Source of the DNA: JAZDEY01 sp043808325 [NCBI: Candidatus Eiseniibacteriota bacterium]
GTDB lineage: Bacteria; Arandabacterota; Arandabacteria; Arandabacterales
DNA: 17,014 nt
Assembly: GCA_043808325.1 (NCBI GenBank)
Contig: JAZDEY010000008.1
Coordinates: 1-17,014 of the forward strand
Reading direction: 5' to 3'
Under the pieces are notes generated by a model. The model saw nothing but the letters and a program-made list of their open reading frames with translations. It was not told the DNA's origin and did no database searches. A program made the translations under genes and the position numbers. Shown here piece after piece: positions 8,103-15,789 of the stretch (its first letter is position 1; every line of letters starts with the position of its first letter).

Positions 8103-9953
8103 TTACCTGAGTAGCACCAGCTTGCGGGTGGCTGATGCCTGTCCGGTATTGACACGAAGGAAGTAAATTCCCGGAGCAACAGCGCGGCCGGTGGTGTCCT
8201 TGGCGTCCCAGCGAACCACGTGTCTTCCCCGCTCTACCGCCTGATCGAGGAGCACGGCCACACGCGTGCCCCTTGCGTCATAGATCGACAAGTCGACCCT
8301 TGCGTCTGCGGACAATTCGAAGTCAATCGAGATCGATCCACGGGAAGGCACAGGAGCGGCTCCTGAAGCCACGAGAGAACCGGACTGAGTTCCGGACGGA
8401 TCAGCGACTCCTGCATCACACGTAACGGCGACCCACCACGAGCGTTCGCTCCCGTTTTCTAGCAGCGCAGGGGGCGCTCTTCGGACCATCGGGGTCGTGT
8501 CGATGACGGCGGCTTTGATGTCGTAGATGTAGTTATCCCGCATAATGAACGTGAAGGTGTCGGGATCTGTGCTCTCGACCGTGTCATTCACCGACCACTC
8601 AGTCGAAGTTGTCGAGACAGTGAGCCTCTCTATCTTGAAGCCGGCAGTATCACCGACCGCAGTGGCAACACAGGTGGCTTCCGGCAGGGCCTCATCGATC
8701 AAGGTGCTTATGTAAGGTTCATAGATCCGTCTGACGATCTGTTCCCGGCAGACCACGCAGAAGTAGTCGACCAAGACTCGCATCTGACAACTGCTGTAGG
8801 TCGGTCTCCCCAGATTGGTGTACGAACACTCGGAATACCAGCCCACACCAGGCTGATCGTACCAGACGTTCCACTTGGGGTTTGAGGCGTTGTAGTCGTA
8901 TTCGCAGTTGGCTCCCGACCCATAGAGACCGCCTGTTATGCCGTAGCTGTATTCGTCCATGAGATCGCCGAAGGAGTGCCCGAATTCGTGCGAGATCACC
9001 TCGCCCATGGCGTCGCCGTGATAGCCGACTGCAATGCCGCCGCCACCACCGCCATAAGTGTTGTCATTTACGACGACGATGATCTGATCGGCCGACGGTG
9101 CAGATGCCGCCGCACTCCAGGCCTTGCTCTCGCTGCAGTAAAGAAGCCGCTGAGTGTAGCCGTCCCACATATACGAAGCGTCGAGGGCGGTATTCACATA
9201 TGTGCCGTTCTCAGGATGGTCCGCTCCTGATTGTTGCGACATCACATCGACTCGATGCACGTTGAAATAAGGCTGATACTCGCCGAAAGGCGACACCGAA
9301 AACAGGTAGCCGAGGAAACCGTCGACATCGGCGTAATACGTTGCCATTTCGGTGCCCGTGTAGCCGTCTCCAAGTATGACAAGATCGATGCGGTTGGCAA
9401 CCGGGCCATTGTCGACAATGGTCGTACAGTTCCACTGAGGCCCCTCCTGCCCTGAGTATGCGGCGATGTCGGCCTCGGCAATGGCCTTTGAGAAGAGAAT
9501 CTCATCGCCGGAATCGATGATCTCAATCTTGGCCATGCCGGCCGGGACCGGCAGGCTCGCAACAAAGTCTTGATACTCGACCTGGGCGATGCCGCCTGTG
9601 AGATCTCCCGATTGGGATAGATAGTCGTAGAAGATGTGTGCTGGATGCCCGATGGATGCGTTGTGCAAGAGATTCCCGTTTCCATCAGTGATCCGAGCCC
9701 ACAGTTCCCACTGCTTCGGCGGCCCGACGTCCACCTGAGTCCTGATGAATCCCGGGGATACCCTGATCGACTGGGCTGACAACGACCCGTATGCACCCTT
9801 GAACGAAATGACCATTACCTGACTTTGGGTCTCCGGCAATGGGGCCGGTGCAGGTGAAGCCGTGCCAATGCTACCCGCCAGGAGCATGGCAGCCAAAGAT
9901 GACAAAACCAGAAACATAACCTTTGCAGAGTCACGAAATCGCCGTGTTCTCAT
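8103..9953 (-). CDS. Secreted M64-type (IgA-peptidase-like) zinc metallopeptidase with C-terminal FlgD/T9SS-like domain
   Basis: This 616-residue protein has a signal peptide (basic MRTRRFRDSAK, then a hydrophobic stretch to about residue 33). An N-terminal beta region is followed by the peptidase domain (about 175-430). Family M64 hallmarks include NRIDLVILGDGYT, the zinc site HEFGH (322-326) and the following DLMDEY (330-335). Six or more Cys lie after the active site, consistent with disulfides outside the cytoplasm. The last 80 or so residues (VDLSIYDARGTRVA, then WDAKDTTGRAVAPGIYFLRV and terminal KLVLLR) match the FlgD-Ig/type-A C-terminal sorting pattern, suggesting surface attachment or type-9-like secretion. 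Start: ATG 9953 follows GGAGG at seven bases. It stands alone. The name IgA peptidase is historical; the substrate here is unknown. Confidence 0.9.
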   Translation of the reverse strand: MRTRRFRDSAKVMFLVLSSLAAMLLAGSIGTASPAPAPLPETQSQVMVISFKGAYGSLSAQSIRVSPGFIRTQVDVGPPKQWELWARITDGNGNLLHNASIGHPAHIFYDYLSQSGDLTGGIAQVEYQDFVASLPVPAGMAKIEIIDSGDEILFSKAIAEADIAAYSGQEGPQWNCTTIVDNGPVANRIDLVILGDGYTGTEMATYYADVDGFLGYLFSVSPFGEYQPYFNVHRVDVMSQQSGADHPENGTYVNTALDASYMWDGYTQRLLYCSESKAWSAAASAPSADQIIVVVNDNTYGGGGGGIAVGYHGDAMGEVISHEFGHSFGDLMDEYSYGITGGLYGSGANCEYDYNASNPKWNVWYDQPGVGWYSECSYTNLGRPTYSSCQMRVLVDYFCVVCREQIVRRIYEPYISTLIDEALPEATCVATAVGDTAGFKIERLTVSTTSTEWSVNDTVESTDPDTFTFIMRDNYIYDIKAAVIDTTPMVRRAPPALLENGSERSWWVAVTCDAGVADPSGTQSGSLVASGAAPVPSRGSISIDFELSADARVDLSIYDARGTRVAVLLDQAVERGRHVVRWDAKDTTGRAVAPGIYFLRVNTGQASATRKLVLLR

Positions 9954-10065
9954 GGCAGTCCCTCCGGACGGTATGGTGCCGTGGTCTGATCTTGACTTGG
10001 TCCGCGGAACCTGTAAATAAGAATGAGACAGTTTGTGGTCGTGGCAGGCGGCCAGGGCAATGACC

Positions 10066-10080
10066 GGGGCGCTACGCCCC
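10066..10080. other. Short perfect GC hairpin
   Basis: GGGGCG, loop CTA, then CGCCCC. A six-base-pair stem without a following T-run on either strand, so not a typical terminator. It may belong to the IS remnant next to it. Confidence 0.5.
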
Positions 10081-10140
10081 TCTCAGGCTCTTGCGAGACT
10101 AGCAGGATGAGTGGTATCATCGTTGGGGGGCAGGTCAGAT

Positions 10141-10188
10141 CAACATCAGCTTATTCTACCCCAGAAAGTGTCCAACCAACGGGGGAAG
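10141..10188. mobile_element. Solo terminal sequence of an IS3-type element (remnant)
   Basis: Read on the minus strand from 10188, GCTTCCCCCGTTGGTTGGAC and the following bases to AATAAGCT match the end of the IS at the right edge of the window (from 16084), with only a few differences over about 45 bases. The outer edge is near 10188, so the IS body should lie leftward, but no transposase coding is found there. It is therefore a stranded end left by deletion or rearrangement. Confidence 0.7.
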
Positions 10189-10248
10189 CGCCGTCAGCCT
10201 CTTACTGCGGAAGTCATAATGTCTAGCCTGCTGACTAAAAATAGCGAT

Positions 10249-10253
10249 AGGAG
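10249..10253 (+). promoter_or_regulatory. Ribosome binding site deciding the cassette gene start
   Basis: AGGAG lies seven bases before ATG 10261. Upstream in-frame starts at 10111 (inside IS sequence) and 10219 lack such a site. Confidence 0.75.
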
Positions 10254-10260
10254 TCCTGCA

Positions 10261-11658
10261 ATGAAACGTATAGTTCGTGATAGATGGTTCTGGTTACTAA
10301 CCAAAAGAAAATCATTACAATTTCTTTTTATTGTTCTCTTGGCTTCTTCTCTCGCTTTCTACATTTCAGGTCTCCTACCTAAAGGAGGAGGGGTATGGGA
10401 TGGTCACTTAAAAGCTGGTCTTCTGTTTTTGAAAGGATCGATACCTAAAATACCAGCATATCCTATGTGGGGCTATTCCTTATTATCCGGAGTATTTAAA
10501 GAGAATATTACACTCTTTCAAGGAGCATTGCTCCTAGTAGTTTGTCTCTATTGGTATAAATCCCTGTTCGGATTTGCCACTATTGTTCAGCATCCCCGTA
10601 AACTAACTAAGATTATAGAGAATCCAATCGTCGTCGCGATAATGCTCGTACCTTTTATCTTCCTAAGTTTATCCTATTTCAGTAATTCGATGGCTTCTAT
10701 TCTCGTTTTCTGGGGTGTATGGATGCTCTACCTTGCCGTAGAAAACAAAAGAGGTATAGGGTACTACGCAGCGAGTGGTTTGCTAATCGGATTGGGATTC
10801 AATTTTCGCTCCGAGAATCTCTTGCTCGGGATCTTATTATTCTTTGCTTTGCTTGCTTTCGGTTTCCTTAAACGTCGTGTAGGACATTACTTGAGAATGG
10901 CAGCAATGTTTCTTATAACACTATTCCTCGCGGTTCTTCCTTGGATCACATATACGAGCTTTACAGTGAAGCAACCACTACTGTGTTCCACAAATGCAGG
11001 TGCTGTCATGTATCTCGGTTTGGGGATACTGCCTAACAATCCGTGGAATATCCTTCCCGGTGATGGTTATGTGTTGAGAATTGCTAGTGAGAGAAATCTT
11101 GGTTCACCTTGGTCCGCCGATGCAAATGAATACTTCAGACTGCACTACCTTCAATCTATCAAGGAACATCCAATGAGCTTCGTGAAAAGGGTCGTCGTCG
11201 GTTGCAGACATATGCTGATGCAAGGACTGTATTTTCCGGATTTTCGCAACTTGGTTTCAGACAACAGAGATAAAATATTAGTTGACTACCTAAATGAACG
11301 AATGCAACTTGCTTTCGGGCTTAAAGCAAATAGAATGCAATTGGAGCAATATAGGTCAATGGGGATTGATAGTAAAGCTCTTTCGTTCAGGCACTATGCG
11401 ATTGTTGTGTCGGAATATGGCTTAAGGTTCATGTATCTTTGCATTTTTATCATGCTGTTAGGTTCGTGTATTCTATTGTCTTTGAAAACAAGATTTGACA
11501 GTTTTGCTGCTTTTATCTTCACGGCTCATTTTGCCTTTATTCTATTTAGAGCAGGGTTCATTCAAACCCTTCCGCGGCACACTACACTTGTATTACCGAT
11601 TCTTATTTCTACAATGATAGTGCTTCTTCGAAATCCATCACAGAGGGAGGCAGGCTAA
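10261..11658 (+). CDS. AT-rich multispanning membrane protein, GT-C glycosyltransferase-like (integron cassette gene)
   Basis: This 465-residue protein is almost entirely hydrophobic helices (about ten or eleven), with a short basic N-terminus. It resembles GT-C/ArnT-PMT-like glycosyltransferases, which move sugars from lipid carriers outside the inner membrane. There is an Asp in the first outer loop (GGGVWDGH, Asp47), PMWGYSLLSG, the GLGFNFRSENLLLG block (Arg183-Glu185, like the RPE motif), and a C-terminal outer region with STNAGAVMYLG and FRLHYLQSIKEHPMSF. The assignment is by pattern and moderate. Codon and base use are strongly AT-rich (AAA, TTA, ATA, TCT common), unlike every neighbour, indicating transfer. 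Its TAA stop is part of the R'' box of an attC site, the typical arrangement of an integron cassette. It is the only + strand gene in the right half, and no promoter of its own is obvious. Confidence 0.8.
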   Translation: MKRIVRDRWFWLLTKRKSLQFLFIVLLASSLAFYISGLLPKGGGVWDGHLKAGLLFLKGSIPKIPAYPMWGYSLLSGVFKENITLFQGALLLVVCLYWYKSLFGFATIVQHPRKLTKIIENPIVVAIMLVPFIFLSLSYFSNSMASILVFWGVWMLYLAVENKRGIGYYAASGLLIGLGFNFRSENLLLGILLFFALLAFGFLKRRVGHYLRMAAMFLITLFLAVLPWITYTSFTVKQPLLCSTNAGAVMYLGLGILPNNPWNILPGDGYVLRIASERNLGSPWSADANEYFRLHYLQSIKEHPMSFVKRVVVGCRHMLMQGLYFPDFRNLVSDNRDKILVDYLNERMQLAFGLKANRMQLEQYRSMGIDSKALSFRHYAIVVSEYGLRFMYLCIFIMLLGSCILLSLKTRFDSFAAFIFTAHFAFILFRAGFIQTLPRHTTLVLPILISTMIVLLRNPSQREAG

Positions 11659-11724
11659 CAAGGCGCTGCACCGGACGGCAATTTCGCTGCGCTCCATTGC
11701 CGCCGGTGAGATTGGTCGTTATGT
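11653..11724 (+). other. attC: Integron attC recombination site (59-base element)
   Basis: R'' GGCTAAC (11653-11659) and R' GTTATGT (11718-11724) bracket an imperfect palindrome. CACCGG-A-CGGCAAT (11669-11682) pairs with ATTGCCGCCGGTG (11696-11708), leaving one unpaired A, around a 13-base loop containing CGCTGCGCT. The outer spacer AAGGCGCTGCA and the GGTCGTTA ending are familiar from environmental integron cassettes. The extrahelical base, the TAAC/GTTA pairing and the overlap with the upstream stop codon are what IntI-type recombinases require. R'' departs from RYYYAAC at one base, and R' from GTTRRRY at one. Confidence 0.85.
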
Positions 11725-11760
11725 ACCGCACCCGATTTCCTGGACACAAGATTGATTTGA

Positions 11761-12633
11761 TCACGCGGCCTCCTGAAGCAGCGCTCGTCTCGCCTCGGTT
11801 GGGGTGAGATACCCGTGGCGCTCGAGCAGCCACTGCCCGTTATAGCGCGTGACGAAGGCCCCGATGATCTGCCGGGCCCCCTCCAGACTGTCGAAGTCGT
11901 GCATGTATATGCACTCCTCCTTCAGGGTTCGGATCCAGCGCTCCATGACCCCGTTGCACTCCGGCTCGCCGACAAACGCCGGCGTCGAGGCGATCCCCAG
12001 CCAGCGCAGTTCACCGAGGAAGCGGTCGGCTGTGTACTGCGGGCCCCAGTCGTGCCGTAGCCCGAGCCCCAGGGCCACCTTCGGCGCGTAGCCACCGACG
12101 TGCTCACGGACACCCTGCACGACCGGCTCCAGCGCTGCCCATCGATCGCCCTTCTTGGCCACATGCCAGCCCACGATGTCCTCGCCTGCGTGATCGATCG
12201 CTCCGAAGAACCACCACCATCCGTCCTGCCGAGTCCAGAAACGTGTCGCGTCGGTCCCCCACAACTCGTTGGGTCGCGCCGCCGTGATCTCACCGCTATG
12301 GCTGCGGTCTCCATGCGGGCCCCTGTTGCGCTGCGGCACCAAGAGCCGATTCTCCCGCATCAGTCGTAGCACACGGTTCTTCCTGTCATTGCCGGTGTTA
12401 ATAGTCTGATGATTGCCGGTTTAAGAAGTCCCCTCGCCGTGGAACGGGCGGGCCAGAAGCGCCTCGCGGATCGCTGAAACGACCTCCTCGTCGCTGCACA
12501 GCGTCCGGGGTCCCGGCTTCATCCCAGCCGGCCCCCGGTCCCTCCTTGGGCTACTGTAGGCCGTCGATCTTGCCACCCGGTACACCTCACAGATCATCCG
12601 CAACGGATACCGCCGACCCGTCGCTGGACTCAC
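11761..12633 (-). pseudogene. IS3-family transposase OrfB, interrupted by an in-frame stop
   Basis: The integrase-core (rve) part is complete: GTDATRF carries the first Asp, HDWGPQYTAD the second, and GVMERW the Glu with 35 residues between, giving DD35E. Translation would start at GTG 12633, overlapping the orfA stop by four bases (GTGA). It is stopped by TAA at 12421-12423, just after the conserved FHGEG. The same frame resumes and becomes recognisable at NRVLRLMREN. The stop sits in an AT-richer patch of about 50 bases with the repeated 9-mer ACCGGCAAT. Full-length OrfB cannot be made, so this copy is probably not self-mobile. Confidence 0.85.
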
Positions 12634-12977
12634 GACTTCCCGTTGCGAAACAGCCTCTTCAGTTCCTCCCCGTATCCCCTTTTTTCCAGCAGGTCACTGG
12701 CCAACTCCAACCGCATCATGGTCTCGCCCAACTTCGCCTGGGTTCGCCTCAGGTCCCGCTCCAGGGGATCACCTCCGCGCCGGCGCAGCCCAACTGTGCC
12801 ACTCTCCAGAAAGACTCTCCGCCACTCCTCCAACTCGTGCGCCGGTACCTCAATCTCCCGACTCAAGGCACCCAGGTCCTCGCCCTTGATCAACCGAAGG
12901 ACCACCTCTGCCTTCCGCTGTGGACTCCACCGCTCCGGAAGATCTCCCTCGATCCTCCGCTCATCATTCTCTTCCAT
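12630..12977 (-). CDS. IS3-family transposase OrfA (helix-turn-helix protein)
   Basis: This 115-residue DNA-binding subunit contains the helix-turn-helix region WSPQRKAEVVLRLIKGEDLG (about 18-37), then SREIEVPAHELEEWRRVFLE, and a C-terminal coiled region with LELASDLLEKRGYGEELKRL. I chose ATG 12977 because AAGGAG precedes it by seven bases; an upstream GTG at 13001 has no site. The stop overlaps the OrfB start as TCGTGA, indicating translational coupling rather than the slippery-site frameshift common in the family. Confidence 0.85.
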   Translation of the reverse strand: MEENDERRIEGDLPERWSPQRKAEVVLRLIKGEDLGALSREIEVPAHELEEWRRVFLESGTVGLRRRGGDPLERDLRRTQAKLGETMMRLELASDLLEKRGYGEELKRLFRNGKS

Positions 12978-13105
12978 CGCCCAGCTCCTTTCACACCCCA
13001 CCAGACTACACCAGTTGAGTGTCCAAGGAAACTGGGTGCGCTATAGGACGGTGTCAATGCCAAGGATCACAAAGACGTGATCAACTAGAGTTGTAGGCCA
13101 ACATG

Positions 13106-15430
13106 CTATTGCAAATAGCCGAGAGCTTTCAGCGTTTGCTTGATCTCTTGATGGTCGATAGTACTGGTATTTCGATCAACCACACTGCCCACCTCATAGG
13201 TTGCCACCTTCTTTATCGGTCTGGCCTTCATGACAGGGGCGTCGATTAATTCGGTGAGGACCTTGCCGTCCATATCTTCCGAGATGGGCAGGTCTGCGAG
13301 ATAAAGTAGGGTGGGCGCAACGTCCAGTGTCGTGGCCCCGTCCAAGATGTGGAGGCCTCGGAGGACAGGATCAATTGATCCTGTCGCCCGAACGATTTCA
13401 CGTAGATATGGAAAGATGCATACATATGGGTCGACTATCGTCCAGGATCCGCAATAGCGTCGCCGCACACCCGGCCCCTTCACGAGAATGATCCCCCGTG
13501 CCCGGTGGTGTGCCAACCAGGGATGGACACTAAGTAGGGACCGCAAGTCAATTTCCTTTGCACCAACAACAATGGTCTTCTCCTTGTCGGGCATCCTGAG
13601 GATATTCTTGCTGGCGAAGACCATCATGTCGGGTTCATCTCCTGAAACCATTGTGGCACGGACGTCAACGCGTTCAAAGATAGGATCTCCGGTCTCCTTT
13701 ACCCGGATGGACCTGAGCTCATCTGCTATTCTTGACACTGTATCTCTAAATGATCCGATCCGATCTTGATCGGCATCTTTGTAATGAGCCGGATTTACCT
13801 CAAGATCAAACCTGCTGAATGAGCCCAATGTCTCTGTTACGAAACAAATGGAGGCGCTGGAATCAACCTCGCCGTGCTTCAGTTTGAGATAGCCCATCTC
13901 CCGAAGCAAGGTATTCATCCTGAAAATCGATGTCCGCCTCTGTACCCGTCTTGCACCGTGATCCGAAACAACGAAGTAATAAGCATCGTCGCCATATCTG
14001 GCCATGAGATTGGTGAGAAGCGTATCCGCCGCCATCCACACCCATTTTACTATATCCCTGTTTGTAGAATCCGGTTGTCCTTCCTCCCAATCACCATGCC
14101 TCAAAGAAGTCGGATCTATGTCCTTCCAGAACATGTGCTGCACCGGATCTGTGCAATAGCAGTAATACGAAACAAGATCAAGAGGACACCGCGAGAAAAC
14201 CTCCTTTTCAATCCGCGAAAGAAAGCCCATCTCGGACTGTGCATATGCTGCCAGTTGAGTGCGCGTGACAAAGCCCATATCGGACCCCGCAGATCTTGTT
14301 GCCACCCCCTCTCCGGCAGGAACACCGCGATAGGATGCCACAATTATGCTTTCGGCAACATCACTGAGCGAATCATAACCCGGTGAGAAGTAGGTCCTGC
14401 CAAGCCGACTTGGGGATGAATTTGAAATGAACATACCATTGACTTTGAAAGGCGGCCATGCGCAGACCCAGTCTACGACCCCCACTTTCTTCCCCGCTCG
14501 AGAAAGGATTGTCCAGATGGGAGCGGCTCGCCAATCGGAACTCAGCTGCCCGAAGCGGGAAATGCCGTGCTCCTCCATTGTCTTCCCCGTTGCGATAGTT
14601 GTCCATGATGGCGGTGTGAGCGCTCGACCAACGATACCGTAAGTGTCAAGATAGCCATACGAGCCTTCCTCCATAATCTTCTTGAAGCCAGGAAGGTCCC
14701 CGTTCTCAAGGAATGGGAGCATGACGTTCCACGAGCCACAATCAATCCCGAATAGAACGATGGGCTTGTTTCCCGCAGCCAGTTGGCTCTTATCCTTGTC
14801 CCACCAGTGGCCAGCCATGCCGACCAGGTTAGCAATCATGAGATAGACCAGGCAGAAACCGATCACTGCCAGCAGCGGTCTTGTGCCACGCCTTCGAGCA
14901 AATAGCAAGCGAATGGGGTTACGGCTTGCGGCGAGGCTTACTGCGAGCGCTAAGAGCGCAGAGCTCAATATGACAGCTAGTAGGATGAGCTTCATATCCT
15001 CAAAAATGATGTAGCGCGGTTGAAACGGCGGGCTTTGGGCATAATAGGCCCATACGGCATGGCCGGTAACAAAGAACATAATCACTACGAAGAGAACGAT
15101 GAATCGTTTAAGGCTCGGCCGCTTTCCACCAGCGGACCGAAGACAAAGCGGAACTGTGAGGATCTGCACAATACCACACAGGGCAGTGAAGCCGCAAACC
15201 CAGACCGAGAGACTATAAATGAACAGGTTTGCCTTAAGAAGACCGCTGCCCATGAGTCTGAGTTCTTCTGACGGGAAAAACAGAATAACGTCAAGGAGGA
15301 AGTATGCAATACCAGCACACAGACCTACAAGAAGTGTTTCACGAATATCGTCTGCCCACCTCAGACGCGGCAATTGCCACGACGTCTGTCTCATGCTATC
15401 CATCCCGGTCATGAGCGAACTGCCTTGCAT
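13106..15430 (-). CDS. Membrane-anchored type I phosphodiesterase/alkaline-phosphatase-superfamily hydrolase
   Basis: This 774-residue protein has about five membrane helices in residues 25-215, then an alkaline-phosphatase-superfamily domain of the phosphodiesterase/nucleotide-pyrophosphatase type. FGIDCGSW carries metal-binding Asp230. LTPPSWTTIATGK supplies the likely nucleophile Thr272, aligning with the T-x-P-N-H...TG motif of NPPs. VVSDHGARR carries Asp490 and His491. Near the C-terminus DVAPTLLYLADLP and DMDGKVLTEL are typical of the family. Such domains cleave phosphodiesters or transfer phospho-groups on nucleotides, lipids or glycans; the substrate cannot be read from sequence. The domain probably faces the periplasm. 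The start at 15430 has a modest AGGA site four bases upstream; later Met codons at residues 7, 10 and 13 are alternatives. It stands alone, its stop 60 bases from the IS right end. Confidence 0.85.
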   Translation of the reverse strand: MQGSSLMTGMDSMRQTSWQLPRLRWADDIRETLLVGLCAGIAYFLLDVILFFPSEELRLMGSGLLKANLFIYSLSVWVCGFTALCGIVQILTVPLCLRSAGGKRPSLKRFIVLFVVIMFFVTGHAVWAYYAQSPPFQPRYIIFEDMKLILLAVILSSALLALAVSLAASRNPIRLLFARRRGTRPLLAVIGFCLVYLMIANLVGMAGHWWDKDKSQLAAGNKPIVLFGIDCGSWNVMLPFLENGDLPGFKKIMEEGSYGYLDTYGIVGRALTPPSWTTIATGKTMEEHGISRFGQLSSDWRAAPIWTILSRAGKKVGVVDWVCAWPPFKVNGMFISNSSPSRLGRTYFSPGYDSLSDVAESIIVASYRGVPAGEGVATRSAGSDMGFVTRTQLAAYAQSEMGFLSRIEKEVFSRCPLDLVSYYCYCTDPVQHMFWKDIDPTSLRHGDWEEGQPDSTNRDIVKWVWMAADTLLTNLMARYGDDAYYFVVSDHGARRVQRRTSIFRMNTLLREMGYLKLKHGEVDSSASICFVTETLGSFSRFDLEVNPAHYKDADQDRIGSFRDTVSRIADELRSIRVKETGDPIFERVDVRATMVSGDEPDMMVFASKNILRMPDKEKTIVVGAKEIDLRSLLSVHPWLAHHRARGIILVKGPGVRRRYCGSWTIVDPYVCIFPYLREIVRATGSIDPVLRGLHILDGATTLDVAPTLLYLADLPISEDMDGKVLTELIDAPVMKARPIKKVATYEVGSVVDRNTSTIDHQEIKQTLKALGYLQ

Positions 15431-15534
15431 TCATCCTAAGCAGACTGGCCTTGCTGCTGCAAGGCGCTGTCCGTCAGGAACTCCATTGTACGGTTCGTGT
15501 ACGTCGTCAAAGAATCCGGACTCGCACAGGGTCG

Positions 15535-15563
15535 ATTCTAAGGGACGGTTTCTCACTTTGCAA
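15535..15563 (-). promoter_or_regulatory. Candidate promoter of the phosphodiesterase gene
   Basis: On the minus strand TTGCAA (15563-15558), a 17-base spacer and TAGAAT (15540-15535) match the consensus at 4/6 and 5/6. The leader would be about 98 bases. Confidence 0.45.
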
Positions 15564-15656
15564 GCACTTTGCGTCATGGCTCGGATGTGTAGCGCATGCT
15601 CGCTCAGAGGGATGGACAACATGCACCAGGGGCCAGCGTCAGGAAGAGACTTCGCT

Positions 15657-15788
15657 CTTGGGGTTCAGAATTGGCGACAACTCGATGGTGGGGTACGAGA
15701 TTGTAGGCGAGTGCCCCGCCAAGCTCGCTACTTCCAGGCACTCCTGAAACCTCAAGAAGTTGCGAAAGTTGTCCTGTATGGCGTACCA
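15657..15788. repeat. Dispersed intergenic repeat R1, copy 2
   Basis: Second copy of the element at 6748-6886, same orientation. The right 39 bases (15750-15788) differ from copy 1 at one position, and the middle shares TCGATGGTGGGGTA. Here the GCGTACCA edge lies almost on the stop codon of a minus-strand gene fragment. Confidence 0.8.
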
Positions 15789-15789
15789 G

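Larger units (their letters stand above)
9954..10260. other. Intergenic region upstream of two divergent genes
   Basis: It contains the ribosome binding site of the M64-type gene (9961-9965), a perfect hairpin (10066-10080), an IS-end remnant (10141-10188) and about 72 bases of AT-richer leader before the cassette gene. Frames at 10023 and 10111 cross the IS end and are not genes as such. Confidence 0.6.
11722..13045 (-). mobile_element. IS3-family insertion sequence, transposase inactivated
   Basis: The element is about 1324 bases with two minus-strand reading frames. Imperfect terminal inverted repeats are TGTACCGCACCCGATTTCC at 11722 and, on the minus strand from 13045, TATAGCGCACCCAGTTTCC; both then continue to TGGACAC (TTGGACAC on the right). 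Size, end style and orfA/orfB layout fit the IS3 family. I see no matching target duplication (left flank CGTTA, right flank GGACG). The left end falls in the attC R' box. Confidence 0.85.
15431..15789. other. Intergenic region with promoter and repeat R1
   Basis: This gap carries the phosphodiesterase promoter (15535-15563) and repeat R1 copy 2 (15657-15788), which ends two bases from the stop codon of the neighbouring sorting-domain remnant. Open frames on either strand are repeat-derived or shadow frames, and none has a ribosome site with a recognisable product. Confidence 0.6.

Noticed and set aside
10066-10080. GGGGCG-CTA-CGCCCC as a terminator
   Set aside because: There is no T-run on either strand and it lies upstream, not downstream, of both neighbouring genes.
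10122-10128. GTTGGGG as a possible upstream cassette boundary (R' box)
   Set aside because: The last base does not fit GTTRRRY, no paired R'' box or palindrome lies upstream, and the following bases match an IS end.
11717-13050. Target-site duplication flanking the first IS3-family element
   Set aside because: The flanks CGTTA and GGACG do not match, so none can be claimed.
13106-15430. The phosphodiesterase as a PglZ-type phage-defence gene
   Set aside because: It has N-terminal membrane helices and the phosphodiesterase/NPP motif set, and no BREX or other defence genes are near it.
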